A stretch of 64,000 nucleotides of DNA, from the NCBI RefSeq assembly GCF_020497125.1, contig NC_059080.1, positions 75,126,618-75,190,617 on the forward strand, read 5' to 3'. This DNA comes from Mauremys mutica (Eukaryota > Chordata > Testudines > Geoemydidae). Shown in pieces: positions 44,101 through 56,121 of the stretch. The notes under the pieces were generated by a model, which was not told the DNA's origin, did no database searches, and saw only the letters and a program-made list of their open reading frames with translations. The translations under genes and the position numbers were made by a program. Position 1 is the first letter of the stretch. The number at the start of each line of letters is the position of its first letter.

Positions 44101-45443
44101 AAAAACCCCACGTTTTTGTGGTTTGGGCGAGGGGCAAAATCAAATCTTGAATTGTATTTTTTGCTTTTCCCGCTCTTTCCTTTTTTCACCTTTTCCTTTT
44201 TCCCTTTTTGCTAGTTAATACAATAAAATTAAATGAATGGTGCTTAGGGTGTGTTTTTCTTTTAATTTTTCCTTTTGCCACTCTGTAACTTTTCAGAACT
44301 TAGTCACCTTTGGAAAATGTACAAAATGAAAAAATTCTAAATCTCTACTCTGCCACTCCTCAACTTTTCAAAAGTTGTAGATGTATTGAAAAGCTACAGA
44401 GTGGAAACATTTGTTTCAATTTTCCTTTTGCTAGTATCTGTAACACTTCCAAAATACCAGAAGTTTTGAAAAATTAGAGTACCAAAGGAGAAACAAAGAG
44501 AGAAATGGCTGTGTGTGTGGTGGACATCAGGAACTTGTACATCATTTTATTACTCAGTGGCAAAAGAAATAGGGGAGCGATGGGAGAATTCAATGAAAAA
44601 ATAGAAATCTTTTTAAAATATTTTCTTAACAATTTTTCAGATTTTTTTTTCATTGTCTGTTTCTGTTTTGCAGGACTTATTTCAAATGTCAGAAAATTTT
44701 CACTATTTATTTTTGTTCTTCCTCTTTAGCCAGCTCTGCCTAACAGAAAATGAAAGCCCAACAGGATAGAAGAAACTGTTAGCCCAGGAAGTATAATCCT
44801 ATAAGGACTCTATTTTCGTTGGTTTATTTGGATAGTGTTGGTGAGCCCAAAAAAGGGGACCACTCTTACTGAGGTTCATCTGAGAGCTAAATTCAATTCA
44901 CCATCATAACACGGATGTCAGGGGAACCTACGGCAGTGATGCTGGGAGTGGTAAGAACCCATTACACAAACACACATTAAAATATTGAATTCAGTAAGGT
45001 AAGGATTCTTCTGCACAAACCATGCTTGTTACGTGGTTTTGATTAGTAAACTCCAAATAAGCAAACTGCCAAAAAGCAAAGTATAACATGCTGGAAGCAA
45101 AGAACTGGCTTTTTGTTTTGTTGTTTTAAAATTCCAAATCTTGCTCTGTGATTAATAATTTGTCAAAAGGCTTGAATTCTAAACTCTGAACACTAAATTA
45201 GTAATTGGAGCTATGCAAAATAATGTGCTGCAAAAAAAATACTCAATGGACTTACTTGCTCGATATGGAAAGGCAGTGTCTTGCCATTCAAAAGGAGCAG
45301 GAAGGAACTGACCATGACCAGAAAGGAAAATGGAAAGGCTTGCCTGTTCATAGGCAAAGGTGAATCTCTCCTGTTAGTTCTCTCACTTTGTGTAGAGTAT
45401 TTAAATAATCCTTGGGCTGGAAAGAAAGTGAGAGTAACTCTCT
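41188..45443. other. Gene-free AT-rich tract
   Basis: Palindromic ancient repeat at 42264-42325 ('tctgaccctactgaaatcaatgggagttgacttcagtggggtcagga'), microsatellite-like AAT run at 42451-42486, A/T-rich inverted-motif repeats at 42890-43100 and 44030-44220. No gene recognised. Confidence 0.5.
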
Positions 45444-45655
45444 AGCCTGGTGGTTTGGGTACTCACTTGGAATGCGGAAGACCTCCGTTCAAGTCCTTAC
45501 TCCATAGTAGGCAGAGTGGGGAGTTAACGTAGGTGTTTCATTTTTGGGCCTTCTGACTCCAGTTCCACTGATGGTGATACACCAGGTCTCTCGTGTGTAG
45601 ACTGAGCGCTCTAGCCACTGAATGCCTACCAGATCGGGCCCTGCAGGCAAGCTAG
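45444..45655 (+). mobile_element. tRNA-derived repeat
   Basis: 'cctggtggtttgggtactcacttggaatgcggaagacctccgttcaagtcc' has A-box-like and B-box (gttcaagtcc) positions. A mirrored tRNA-like end ('gactgagcgctctagccactgaatg') occurs at 45600-45625, as in a foldback of two tRNA-like ends. Confidence 0.5.
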
Positions 45656-46277
45656 GTGCTGAAATGCCTAGTTTGAGGAGCCTGCTGAGACTTAAGCATG
45701 AGCTAAGTGCCAGGGATCAGGACTTAGGCAGCTTTACACATTCCCACTGGTAGAAATTTAAGCACTACAGGGTTCGATGGCAGCTAAGCAGGGGTTTTGA
45801 GCATCTAAATTTTGGACTTTGCCACTGAAAGTAGGAATTAAGTGCTTAAATGCTTTTCTGGATCTAGTCCATTCTGTGTGTCCTAGTGCTCTGGTTGAAG
45901 CAGTACAACTCCACACTGACGGATCCTAGTGCAGGGCTATGGCTGAAGAGTCATGACTTATCTCTATACAAAGAAATATTTTATGACTTTTCCGGATGTA
46001 GAGATTTTGTTTAAAAAAAGTGTTCACAGTTCACAAGTGGACTGCAGTGGAAAACAAGATGTCAATGGCCTGTAAAACTCAAAAAGCTAAATTTTCTTAG
46101 AATCCATTGCAGGAGTCCAGGATCGGCCCAGGATCATTTGGCAGAAATTGGCTCTATTTCCTCCAGTTAAATTGGCAGAAGGTTAAATTTGTGTGTGTGA
46201 ATCATCACCTCAATAATCATATCTCCAGACACTATGGGATAATAAGGTTGGCGCTGAAGTTAAAGTGCTATTTCCAA

Positions 46278-46645
46278 GGCCAAGTCTACACTACAAACTT
46301 ACGTCAGTATAACTGTCACTCAGGGATATGAAAAACCCACATGCCCGAGCGACTTCATTATATCGGCCTAACCCCTCGTGTTAGACAGCATTATGTCAAT
46401 GGGAGATAGGGTGACCAGATAGCAAGTCTGAAAAATCAGACGGGGTCTGAATATCAGGACTGGCCCTATAAAATTGGGACATCTGGTCACCCCAACAGAA
46501 GAGCTGCTCCCATAAACATAGCTACTGTCATTCAAAAAGGTGGATTAACTACTCCGGTGGGAGAAACTCTCCATCGGTATAGTAGTGTCTTCACTAAAGT
46601 GCTACAGTGGTGCAGCTGCACCATGACAGCTTTTTAAAAAGTGTT
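46278..46645. mobile_element. MITE carrying a second, nested MITE
   Basis: The outer element starts 'ggccaagtctacactacaaacttacgtcag' and ends in 'cttcactaaagtgctacagtggtgcagctgcacc' plus a degraded right end ('tttttaaaaagtg'). The inner element (46407-46493) is separately listed and interrupts the outer 'gggaga...agaagagctgctccc' segment. Confidence 0.65.
46407..46493. mobile_element. Nested MITE with 'agggtgaccagat' ends, 87 bp
   Basis: Left end agggtgaccagat; right end atctggtcacccc is its inverted copy with one change. Middle 'aatcagacggggtctgaatatcaggactggccctataaaattgggac' is the shortened body of a common turtle family. Confidence 0.8.
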
Positions 46646-47872
46646 TTTAAAACTACACTCTGTGCCATGTATGCTAAAGACAGAATAACAAGAGCTGTGT
46701 ATATTAGAGAAAGTGAGTTGGTTCAGCTTTAAAGAGTATTCTGAAAACTAGACCAACCATTCATTTTTGTGGTTACTATAAGATGACTGTCTTCTGGGAC
46801 ACTGAATTGCTTCAGTACCCGGTACTGTGCCAGAAAAATTGGTCATGATGTTGAAGTGGGGATAGTAAATTGCTGAAACCTGACCTCTCACAAATGTACC
46901 TGAAAACAGTGTAAGAAGAAGAAAACCTTCCTCAGATTGTCACAATGAACCCTCCTCTATGATATTTTGCTGAAAGAGAAATGTGGGGCTGGATAAAGTT
47001 CTCAACTAGCACATTGGATACTAGTCAAATGTGCTAATTTAACATTTTATCCAGCACTGCATGTGGTTTGTTGTGTGTGGTGGTGTTTTTTTTTTTTTTT
47101 GGAAGGATGTTCTTGATTGAGTAGATTTTCCTATTCTGTGCAAGCACGTAGGTGAAGTACTGGATACGTAGACAGCCCACTAATTAACTACTAATTAGTG
47201 GGCAGGTGGTGGGGGGGGTTGTGTGCATGTTGTTTTTGTTTTGTTTTACTTTAAATGCAGTTCTCTTATTTATAACTGTGACAATGGCCCCTTGGCAAAC
47301 AACTCCCCTCAGTCCTGACAAACTCACTACCCCAAACTCATTTTGTACAGGATATCTATCTACAAAAACTTGTAACTTATCAAGATTCATAATCATTGCA
47401 AGGTTATATATGGTAATATTTGAGGAATAATGTAACTTTATTGAAAGTATGCTTTATGGCCTTGGATATAAAAGTTAGTAACCTGGAGATAATGTCACCA
47501 TGATGATCCATTTAAACAGAAGTATGTTGTCACCCCTTCTCTGGCCAGCTGGCAAGGTAATGCTAGGTTCCAAAAACCATCACAATATATTTTGAAAATC
47601 AATAAAAATATTGAAGTGCTTTCTCATGAAAGCTTCTTCTGAATATCTTGGATTCATTTGGAAGGAAGACCCCATCATCGTACATGGAAGCTGTTATAAA
47701 ACCCCCTCCACCAAAAATGTAAATCTGTTTTGTTTCATTCATTCATTCATTCCTTGGGCTCATAAATTGATACAGAGCATTTATTCCTGAGCAAGCTATT
47801 ATGAAAGAAGTTTGTCAGGGAGTAGATTGTAACCTGCGAAGCAATCTTTGGAAGATTTAACATGGATTTTTG
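46646..47872. other. Gene-free tract
   Basis: T-run at 47086-47100 and a G-run at 47208-47218. No gene recognised. Confidence 0.45.
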
Positions 47873-48009
47873 CATAGGTGCTGGAACTAAGGATGTGGGG
47901 GAGAGGGTGCTCTTGTGGCTTGAAGTGGTTTCAATTATATACAGAGGTTTATAGTTTGGTTCAATGACTCTCAGCTCCCCCACTATAAAAATTGTTTCAG
48001 CGCCTCTGG
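47873..48009. mobile_element. Short MITE, 137 bp
   Basis: Left end cataggtgctggaactaagg; right end 'aattgtttcagcgcctctgg' is its imperfect inverted copy. Body 'tggcttgaagtggtttcaattatatacagaggtttatagtttggttcaatg' is a known dispersed turtle sequence. Confidence 0.65.
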
Positions 48010-48185
48010 ATTTTAGTGTCCACGGATGCTATAAACCTGTAGCTTTTCCACTGGATTCTTCTCTTTTTGGAACTCTTTGCTACTAAACACTCTAGAAAGC
48101 ACCCTGCCACTTACTCATCAAGCTCCATAACCTTTCAGCACAACTATGCATACATTACGTGAGAACTATTTAGTACCCCCTTTAG

Positions 48186-48262
48186 CAATCATAGAAACAT
48201 CGGAAGGGACCTTGAAGCCATAAAGTCCAGCCCCCTGCATTGAGGCAGGGCCAAGTAAAACC
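48186..48262 (+). mobile_element. CR1-type LINE 3' fragment
   Basis: 'aatcatagaaacatcggaagggaccttgaagccataaagtccagccccctgcattgaggcaggg' is the conserved CR1 3' UTR segment; truncated on both sides. Confidence 0.8.
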
Positions 48263-48941
48263 AATTATTTTAAGGGGTTGAAAACTTTGACATATGAACA
48301 TTGACTATCATGGATTCTCACTAAGGTTTTCAGCTACACTAAGATTTCAGAAGCAATACAGTCACCTACAGGAGAGGTTGAAGATGCAGTAGGATATGGT
48401 TCTGGGGCATCCCCCAGCAGAAGACCAGACAAAGTACTTGTGATTAGACAGTGCCTGCAAAGGAGCTGTTTCAGAGCCTGATGGGATACAGGGAATGATG
48501 TGGGGATTTATACCTCCAAAGATTTGAATTAACCTCTCCACTGTTAGATTCCAAATCTTCTGAAGTTTGCCTAGTACTAGTATTTTCACCGTTAAGTATT
48601 TTGTCTACCTTGGGGCTGTGTTACTGTCTACTCTTATAGTAAAAATTGCACATAAGAGACCACGTTAAAGTTGTCCCTAAATCATACTGGTGTTATTTTG
48701 CGGCTGGTTAATGTTTTCTTCTAGGCAAAATCTGTGTAAAACAATACAGTAAATCAGCCTGAGAATGCTCAGATTGGAAATGGAACATCGCATGCTCCTT
48801 TGTATTTGAATATGGTGAGGCTGATTTTCTGTGTACTCCTAAGCAGAATGTGGCTGTGGGGTTGTGATTGTGTGCTCCTGTGTTTATTTTGACAATGCTT
48901 GAAAGTAGGATCTTGCTTATGGCTATGTGTATTCTTTTGCT
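48263..48941. other. Gene-free tract
   Basis: No gene or repeat recognised. Confidence 0.4.
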
Positions 48942-49109
48942 ATCTTGATGTGTTACACAGGATTAAACATCAGGAAATGTAAAGATGAAAAAGGTGCATT
49001 AGTATTTTCAGGATCAGGATGTTAGTCCGTATTCTTTCTCATTCAGTCCACTTCCATTAAGGTCCTTCTGCCAATTTAGCAGGGTTTCCTTGTCCATTGG
49101 GTTAATGAG
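48942..49109 (+). repeat. 168-bp direct duplication, copy 1
   Basis: Identical base for base, by eye, to 49418-49585; begins atcttgatgtgttacacagg and ends gttaatgag. Flanks differ immediately at both ends. See findings. Confidence 0.95.
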
Positions 49110-49417
49110 CTTGGTTTTTGTTTTAGTATGTGTTTAAAAAAACCAAAGATGTTTATGAAAAGCTTTGCAATTCTAAGCAGCTACTCTTTCTTGCTATGTC
49201 ACAATCAGCATATTTAACAACCTTTTTCTTTCCCCCTTTATGCCCGGCAAAACAATTGCTGGTTTCACTGTAGACTGCAACATTTTCACAAAGTTCTATG
49301 CCCATCTTGCCAGTGTCAGTGTCTCATATCAGCCTTCATCAACCTAGCTTCCACCATGGCCATCAAGCAATGGCTCTTATCAACTAGGGAATAACCAGCT
49401 TTGAGATATGGGCACAG

Positions 49418-49585
49418 ATCTTGATGTGTTACACAGGATTAAACATCAGGAAATGTAAAGATGAAAAAGGTGCATTAGTATTTTCAGGATCAGGATGTTA
49501 GTCCGTATTCTTTCTCATTCAGTCCACTTCCATTAAGGTCCTTCTGCCAATTTAGCAGGGTTTCCTTGTCCATTGGGTTAATGAG
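49418..49585 (+). repeat. 168-bp direct duplication, copy 2
   Basis: Second identical copy. It abuts an LTR-like block that starts 'tcctggtccagcc' at 49586; copy 1 is instead followed by unrelated 'cttggtttttg'. Confidence 0.95.
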
Positions 49586-50530
49586 TCCTGGTCCAGCCAC
49601 TCTGACTCCAGCAGCCTGTAAGCAACACTCCAGCCACTCTCTCTGGCTTCTACCAGCCTTGGTTACTACTTGCAGGGTGACCTAACACATTCCAGTCCCA
49701 GATTTTCCCAAAAAACATGTGTTCTGCACTGCCCCGCCCTCCCCTGGACAGTTCAGTTATCAGAGGTCTGTTGTCCCTGTAAGGGGTCAATATTCAATAG
49801 TTTGCTACTTTAACAGGAGTTACCAAACAGCTCAGTTTAAACACAGCACTGGATTAGTTTTGATTAAAGAATAAAGTGACTTTATATAACTTACAGAGAT
49901 TTTAAGTGAGTACAAGTATAAGGCATTAAAGTCCAATATGGTTATAAGAGACAAGAATAAGTTTTAGTTACTGAAAAGCATTTTAACAAAGTAGACTCAG
50001 TTCAAGGTAAAAATGTTACCACATGTTCCCAGCAACAGGACTGATCAAATTCTCAAGTCAGGGCTTGCCCTCAATGTCTAAAGGGCTGGTTCCCTTGTGT
50101 TAGGTGAGAGAGAAAATACCTGGGGTGTGTTTTGCCCCTCACTTTTATACTCCAGCCCCTCCCCTTTGAAGTGAATTCTTCTGAGGATTACCTCTCAAAG
50201 CAAAGTTCATTTAAACAATAAAGAAGGTGATGTAGAGTCTGGAGGGAAGGTGACTTGCTGTCTCAAGGACCTTTGTTTACTACTATATGTAAATTGAGGT
50301 AAACACACATTCTATTGTTTACAATAAGCCTGCTTAACCACTCTGGCCTAATCAGACCTACATGGGTTTAAACAGGTGCCACCATCATCATTCAAGATAA
50401 ATTAATAACTTTACATATAATGTTGCTACATACATTTCACCATGATATGGACCAGCAAGTTATTAGTTTTCCTAAGATAACTCTCAAGGCATATTGTGTT
50501 CAAAAATTATTATGATGGTGCATACAGTGC
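49586..50530 (-). mobile_element. LTR-like block, minus-strand promoter
   Basis: The plus-strand text 'aaacagctcagtttaaacacagcactggattagttttgattaaagaataaag' and 'gtgagtacaagtataaggcat' is a recognisable turtle LTR-type repeat. Read on the minus strand it has a TATA box (TATAAAAGTGAG, about 50142-50153) after a G-rich stretch. Ends are not defined; no coding region attached. Confidence 0.45.
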
Positions 50531-50744
50531 AAATACAGAGGTGCATTTGGTCAGTTACTTAAACCAAACTCTTCAGTGGGTCACTATCTGTGTGGCCTAC
50601 TTGAGACCTTGGATCTGATTTGCAGAAGTGCTGAGCACTCACAGCTGGAGTCGATAGAAGCTGTGCTTTGAGCATAGAAAGTGCTTTACAATTCTGTGTA
50701 CTCTGAAAAATCAGGTTGTTGCAGCGCAAATCAGGCACCCATAA

Positions 50745-50865
50745 TTAGTGTATATTTCTGATCTTAATCTCTGTGCCTCAGCTCCCTATCTGTAAAATAG
50801 GCATAACAGCCCTCACCTCACAAGCGTTGGGAAGATAAACTAATGTTTGTGAAGCACTCAGGTAA
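50745..50865 (+). mobile_element. MIR-like SINE tail
   Basis: 'ctctgtgcctcagctccctatctgtaaaataggcataacagccctcacctcac' then 'gttgggaagataaactaatgtttgtgaagcactcagg' follow the MIR order. Confidence 0.7.
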
Positions 50866-51054
50866 AATAGTGATGAGTGCCACAGAAAAGCTGTGAGGAA
50901 ATTTAATAATTCTGTCTTCAGAGCAGGGTTTGAATAGTGCGTAGTAAATAAGGCATGGGGCCACATGCTGAACAACAAGGAGAAAACAAATAACTGTTCA
51001 TTAAGTATGCACTCAATGAAGAGAACCTGTGGGGCAAAAATAGTCTGTTGTGAG

Positions 51055-51430
51055 TCTCCTCCCCTGTGTTCTCTGTCTAATCTTTAGTGGTGGTGTTGTC
51101 TCATGCCACCCTCCTCCAGCTTCTTATCCAAGTCTCTTTGCCCAGTCAGGCCCAGTTCTTCCCCTATACTCTGACTTCTCATCAGATCTGTCTCCCTTCC
51201 CTCCTACCCCAATGGTTCCCAGTCTCCTTACCCAGCCAATCGAAATGTGCCAACCTCAGCGTCCTCATCAAATTGGTTTATCCACAGCCAGTTTCTCAGT
51301 CATCCCTCCCCAGCTTCCAATCCCAGTTTTCTTGCCCTCAGTCACTGTATCCACCCGCAGAACCCTGTTTCTCCTCATGTTGTCTCCTGTATGTACACCC
51401 CGGATTGCTCCTTTGCTTCCTTCTAAACTT
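51055..51430. repeat. Pyrimidine-rich degenerate repeat tract
   Basis: Loose repeats of 'agtctctttgcccagtcagg' / 'agtctccttacccagccaatc' in C/T-rich DNA. It produces two overlapping Pro/Ser/Leu-rich ORFs (148 and 118 codons), the longer opening with GTG; two long frames on one strand in low-complexity DNA are expected by chance. Confidence 0.5.
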
Positions 51431-51754
51431 CAGCAAAGGGTAGAGCTGATTATGTACAATAATATTGTAGAGAAAGGTCTCAATTCTGTCCTATGAACTT
51501 CCTGATTTTACAAATATTCTCAACATTAGTATTTTCAGTTGCATACACTGGTAATACATCTCTCTGAGCTACAGTGGCAAGACCTGACACAGATATCAAT
51601 GTGATTGAATGCAGCTGTTACCAGAAAATTGCAGCGATTACAAAGATATTGGAAAGATATAATTGAAACCTTAGTAACTGGTTTCTAATGTGATTTAGAA
51701 TTGACAGCTAATAATGGATAGCTTTCTGTGGGAGATGTGTGTGTGTGTGTATAT

Positions 51755-53091
51755 TAGGTCTGTCAAGCAATTAAAAAAATTAATCATGATTAATTGCATG
51801 GTTAAACAATAATAGAATATCATTTATTTAAATATTTTTGATGTTTTCTACATTTTCAAATATACTGATTTCAATTACAACACAGAATACCAAGTGTACA
51901 GTGCTCACTTTATATTTATTTTTGATTACAAGTATTTGCACTGTAAAAAAACCCAAAGAAATATTATTTTTCAGTTCACCTAATACAAGTATTACAGTGC
52001 AAATTCTTAATCATGAAAGTTGAACTTACAAATGTAGAATTATGTGCAAAACAAACTGCACTCAAAAATAAAACGTAAAAGTTTAGAGCCTGCAAGTCCA
52101 CTCAGTCCTACTACTTGTTCAGCCAATCTCTCAGACAAACAAGTTTGTTTACATTTGCAGGTGATAATGCTGCCTGCTTCTTGTTTACAATGTCACCTGA
52201 AAGTGAGAACAGGCCTTCTCATGACACTGTTGCAGCTGGCGTCACAAGATATTAACATGCCAGGTGCACTAAAGATTCATATTGGTACCTTCTTTGCGTT
52301 TTGTGAAATCTTCAGTGAAAGTGTTCTTAAAATGAACAACATGTGCTGGGTGATCATCCGAGACTGCTAAAGTATGAAATATATGGCAGAATGCGAGTAA
52401 AACAGAGCAGAGGACATACAATCTTCCCCATGGAGTTCAGTCTAAAATTGAATTAATGTATTTTTTTAATGAGCATCATCAGCATGGACACATCCTCTGG
52501 AATGGTGGCTGAAGCATTAAGGGGCATACGAAGGTTTAGCATATCTGGCATGCAAATACCTTGCAATGCTGGCTACAGAAGTGCCAGGTAAATGCCTGTT
52601 CTCACTTTCTGGTGACATTGTAAATAAGAAGCAGCATTATATCCTGTAAATGTAAACAAACTTGTTTGTCTTACTGATTGGCTGAACAAGAAGTAAGACT
52701 GAGTGGACTTGTGGGCTCTGAAGTTTTTAAATTTGTTTTTAAGTGCAGTTATGTAACAAACAAAAAAACTACATTTGTAAGTTACACTTTCACAACAAAG
52801 ATATTCCAATACAGTACTTGTATGAGGTGAATTGAAAAATACTATTTATTTTGTTTAACATTTTTACAGTGCAAATATTTATAATAAAAAATATACACTT
52901 TGATTTCAATCACAACACAGAATACAATATATGTGAAAATGTAGAAAAACATCCAAAAAATTTAAGTTTCAATAGGTATTCTATTGTTTAACAGTGCAAT
53001 TAAAACTGTGATTAATCACAATTACTTTTTTAATCACAATTAATTTTTTGAGTTAATCGGGTGAGTTAACTGAGATTAATTGACAGCCCTA
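51755..53091. mobile_element. hAT transposon remnant with very long inverted ends, 1337 bp
   Basis: Ends aggtctgtcaagcaattaa and (reverse complement) agggctgtcaattaatctc. The inversion is not limited to the tips: 52090-52215 ('aagtccactcagtcctactac...ggtgataatgctgcctgcttcttgtttacaatgtcacc') is the reverse complement of about 52600-52715, so both halves, roughly 450-500 bp each, fold back on each other. The right half carries the transposase C-terminus (next entry). No target duplication was resolved because the left flank is a GT repeat. Confidence 0.8.
52474..52706 (+). pseudogene. hAT transposase C-terminal fragment
   Basis: In shifting frames the DNA at 52476-52705 reads as the dimerisation region of a hAT transposase: a cysteine/proline-led 'Leu-Glu-Trp-Trp' motif, then a stretch before 'Pro-x-x-x-x-x-Glu-x-x-Phe-Ser', and 'Val-Asn-Lys-Leu' near the end. 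A small deletion after the first motif and a TAA soon after break it; a longer gap follows. The N-terminal and catalytic parts are absent. Confidence 0.6.
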
Positions 53092-55494
53092 ATACATACA
53101 CATAGCCACAGCCACATACATAGAGGTTCATTCTAATCATAACAATTATTTCTTGTATAAAAGGAAACCTTAGCGTTTAGTCTGTGATTTTTCTGACTGA
53201 TAGCTCAGGTACAGTATAAACTTGTTTCAAGTGGAGATAACTGTTAGGAAACATTTAGGAACATAAAAATATAGCTTGAAGTCTTTTGCAGTCACTGCTG
53301 GGCACTTCAGTAGTCTACTTAACTAAAGAAAATGAAATTGTACTAGGATAATCAGTTTTATTCAGACCATAAATAACATTTTAAGAGTGAAATGTTAAAA
53401 GAACCTGAGGAAAACCTCATTGGTGTCAAAGGGCATATCATATAATGTACAGTTTGTCTTATGTTAGACACTTAAGAATACTCAGGAGAGGTCAGCAAAG
53501 TGTAGATAAAAAGATGTATTAAGAAGGGGATTTGGCCAGCCATATTTTAGATTCCCAGATACGGAGTCTGATTCTTCTTTCACTTATATTAGCATAATTC
53601 AATTAATGATGTCAGCAGAGTTTCACTTGTGTAAAAACTGGAAGAAGTGAGAGGGATCAGCCCATTGTCCATGGAACTAGTGAATAGCGAGAAAATACTG
53701 TCACTATAAATGTGAAGCACTATTATTTCTGTAGCAAATTAATGTGGACAATTTCATGAAATCAAGAAGAAATGTGGTGAGTCTTGAAAAATATTTTGGC
53801 ATTCCAATTTACAGCTAGAAGACACTGCACATTAAGGGAAGATTTAGAAATTAGAGCTGGTTGAATAGTAGGGGGAAATTATTCATAAATTCTCAATTTC
53901 ATTTTGAGACAGTCCTAGCCACTTCTTTCTCCTCTTTTCTTTTATGCAGTGTGTGTGTGTGTGTAGACTGGGGAATGACTATTCTTGTGTGAATCCCTGT
54001 ATTCATATGTGATCATGAGGCATTTGCAGGGTGTACTTGTTTTAATATTTCTCTTCCAATCAAGAAGCTGAAAAAATTCAATGTGATTTAGGAGACCATT
54101 CTACGCAAATAGTGAATAGCTAATAATTGAAACTGTAGTCTAAAGCAATTTCTTTTCAGCCATATTCCAGTTGTTTGTAATGTTTGTCCAAAGTAATATT
54201 AAACTACGCATACAAAATGTGAGAAATCAGTTGGTTTGCAGATCATTCTTATATTGGATAAATTGGCATAACTTCACTGACTTAAAGTTGGGAAATAGGA
54301 TTCCATTAATGATGCATGAGAAGGAATGAAATTCATCTCTCTGTTGCTTGACTGTGTTTGATGTGCAGTGTTAGAGTGAAAAATCATGGCCATCCTGTAA
54401 GGAGCAGATCTATTGAGAAAGATGGTGTCATTTTTAAGAGTCACTTTTTCAGAGTAGAACTACTGCAAATGATCTTAAGCATGGATGTGATGCCCATGTG
54501 TGAGCAGCTATTGAACTGCATAGTGAAATGTCTGTTTAGCTAAATTCCTCCATATGTAACTTGTCCAGGGATGCTATGGCTTGGTGGATTAGGTGCAGAA
54601 GTATGTTTGTGTCACAGATCTTCTTTGTGTATTTTTCAGACTTTTTTCAACATTAATAATTTAAAGAATGCAGCCTAAAGGGCATAGGCTCATGATGATG
54701 TGTTGGGATTTAAATGTGTAACTCCAGTTAGTGTAAATGGAGATTTATTAAATTCTTATGCATACAGGTAAGAATATCCCTGATAGTATTTTGGTTTGAA
54801 GCAATTTCACTTTTTGCCTTTCTTCATTTCACTTTATATATGCAATTCCTTTTCTCTTTTAATGAACACTGTCAAGAACCTCATTTCCCTTAATCTGAAG
54901 CAATTAACGGTTTTACACTTTCCATTTGCTGCAAAAAAATGACTTGGTCTATATAAATGAGTGAGATGTAAATTACTTTCCCAGTTTGACTACATCTTCC
55001 CCATCCTCACCTTAATCAGTGTGAAAACTGCTGTGAAAATTTGACTTACTCTGCATTAAAGTATAGCAAAAATGTTTAGGTAAGAGTCTGCAAACTACTT
55101 GCTTTTCACCATAATTGGGCATCTAGATCAGTAGACCCAGTCCAACTTCCATGGAAATCAGTGGGAGGCTCTCTTGGGAGTTGCATCAAGCCCAATGCTA
55201 CAATTAAAAAAACTGAGTAGATCTATAGTCTGTGAGAAATGACAAGCATTGTTTTCTTTTGGGTATTCATATCAGGAAGACTTATCCCAGTTACTTTTTC
55301 AGTCTTGTGGGAGGTTTAATTCTGGCATTAATCAGCAGTCAAAATTTCAGATAATGTCAGGTTATTTAATTTTTTTTGTCAACCCCTATTTCAATTTTTA
55401 AAACTATTTATCTTAAAGGACTATCACCTGGATTATTTTATCTTCTGAATTTCTGGCAAAGTACCTGATGTTCACAGAAGTATACTTTGTGTAC
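53092..55494. other. Gene-free tract
   Basis: (GT)n at 53949-53964; ancient repeat trace at 53570-53665 ('tctgattcttctttcacttatatt...cacttgtgtaaaaactgg'). No gene. Confidence 0.45.
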
Positions 55495-56121
55495 TGTGAT
55501 AAAGTTCCTCCTCTACCTTGGTGGGTCCTGCGCTTATTGGCAGATTTCGCTAGCCTCAAAGATCTTCCTGTGTTGGATCAGGAGTTGAGAGGTTTTGGGG
55601 GAACCTGGGCCCACCCTCTACCCTGGGTTCCAGCCGAGGGCCCGCCCTCTACCCCGGATTCCAGCCCAGGGCCCTGTGGACTGCAGCTGTCTAGAGTGCC
55701 TTCTGGAACAGCTACACGACAGTTACAATTCCCTGGGCTACTTCCCCAGGGCCTCCTCCTAACACCTTCTTTGTCCTCACCACAGGACCTTCCTCCTGAT
55801 GTCTGTTAATGCATGTACTCCTCAGTCCTCCAGCAGCAAGTCCTCTCACTCCCAGCTCCTTACGCACACCTCACTAACTGGAGTGAGAGCCTTTTTATAC
55901 CAGGGCAGGTGTCCTGATTAGCCTTAATTAATTCTAGTAACTTCTCAATTGGCTACAGGAGTCCTAATTAGCCTGCCTGCCTTAATTAGTTCTAGAAAGT
56001 TCCTGTATGTTCTGGAATAGTCCCTGTTATCTTACCCAGGAAAAAGGGACCTGCTTAACCTGGAGCTAATGTATCTACCTTCGACCACTCTCTTGTAGCC
56101 ATCTGGCCTGACCCTGTCACA
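55495..56121 (-). mobile_element. Solo LTR, 627 bp, minus strand
   Basis: On the minus strand it starts TGTGACAGGGTCAGGCCAG and ends GGAACTTTATCACA, with a TATAAAAAGG box (55888-55897) and AATTAA-rich U3. Flanks GTGTAC (55489-55494) and GTGCAC (56122-56127) are an imperfect 6-base duplication. No internal region, so the partner LTR was lost by recombination. The first ten bases equal those of the block at 4052. The 113-codon ORF at 55468 runs through the LTR and is not a gene. Confidence 0.75.

Noticed and set aside
51050..51496. 148-codon Pro/Ser/Leu-rich ORF
   Set aside because: Starts with GTG and overlaps another long frame on the same strand in pyrimidine-rich degenerate repeats.
55468..55809. 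113-codon ORF
   Set aside because: Lies almost entirely in a minus-strand solo LTR, read antisense.
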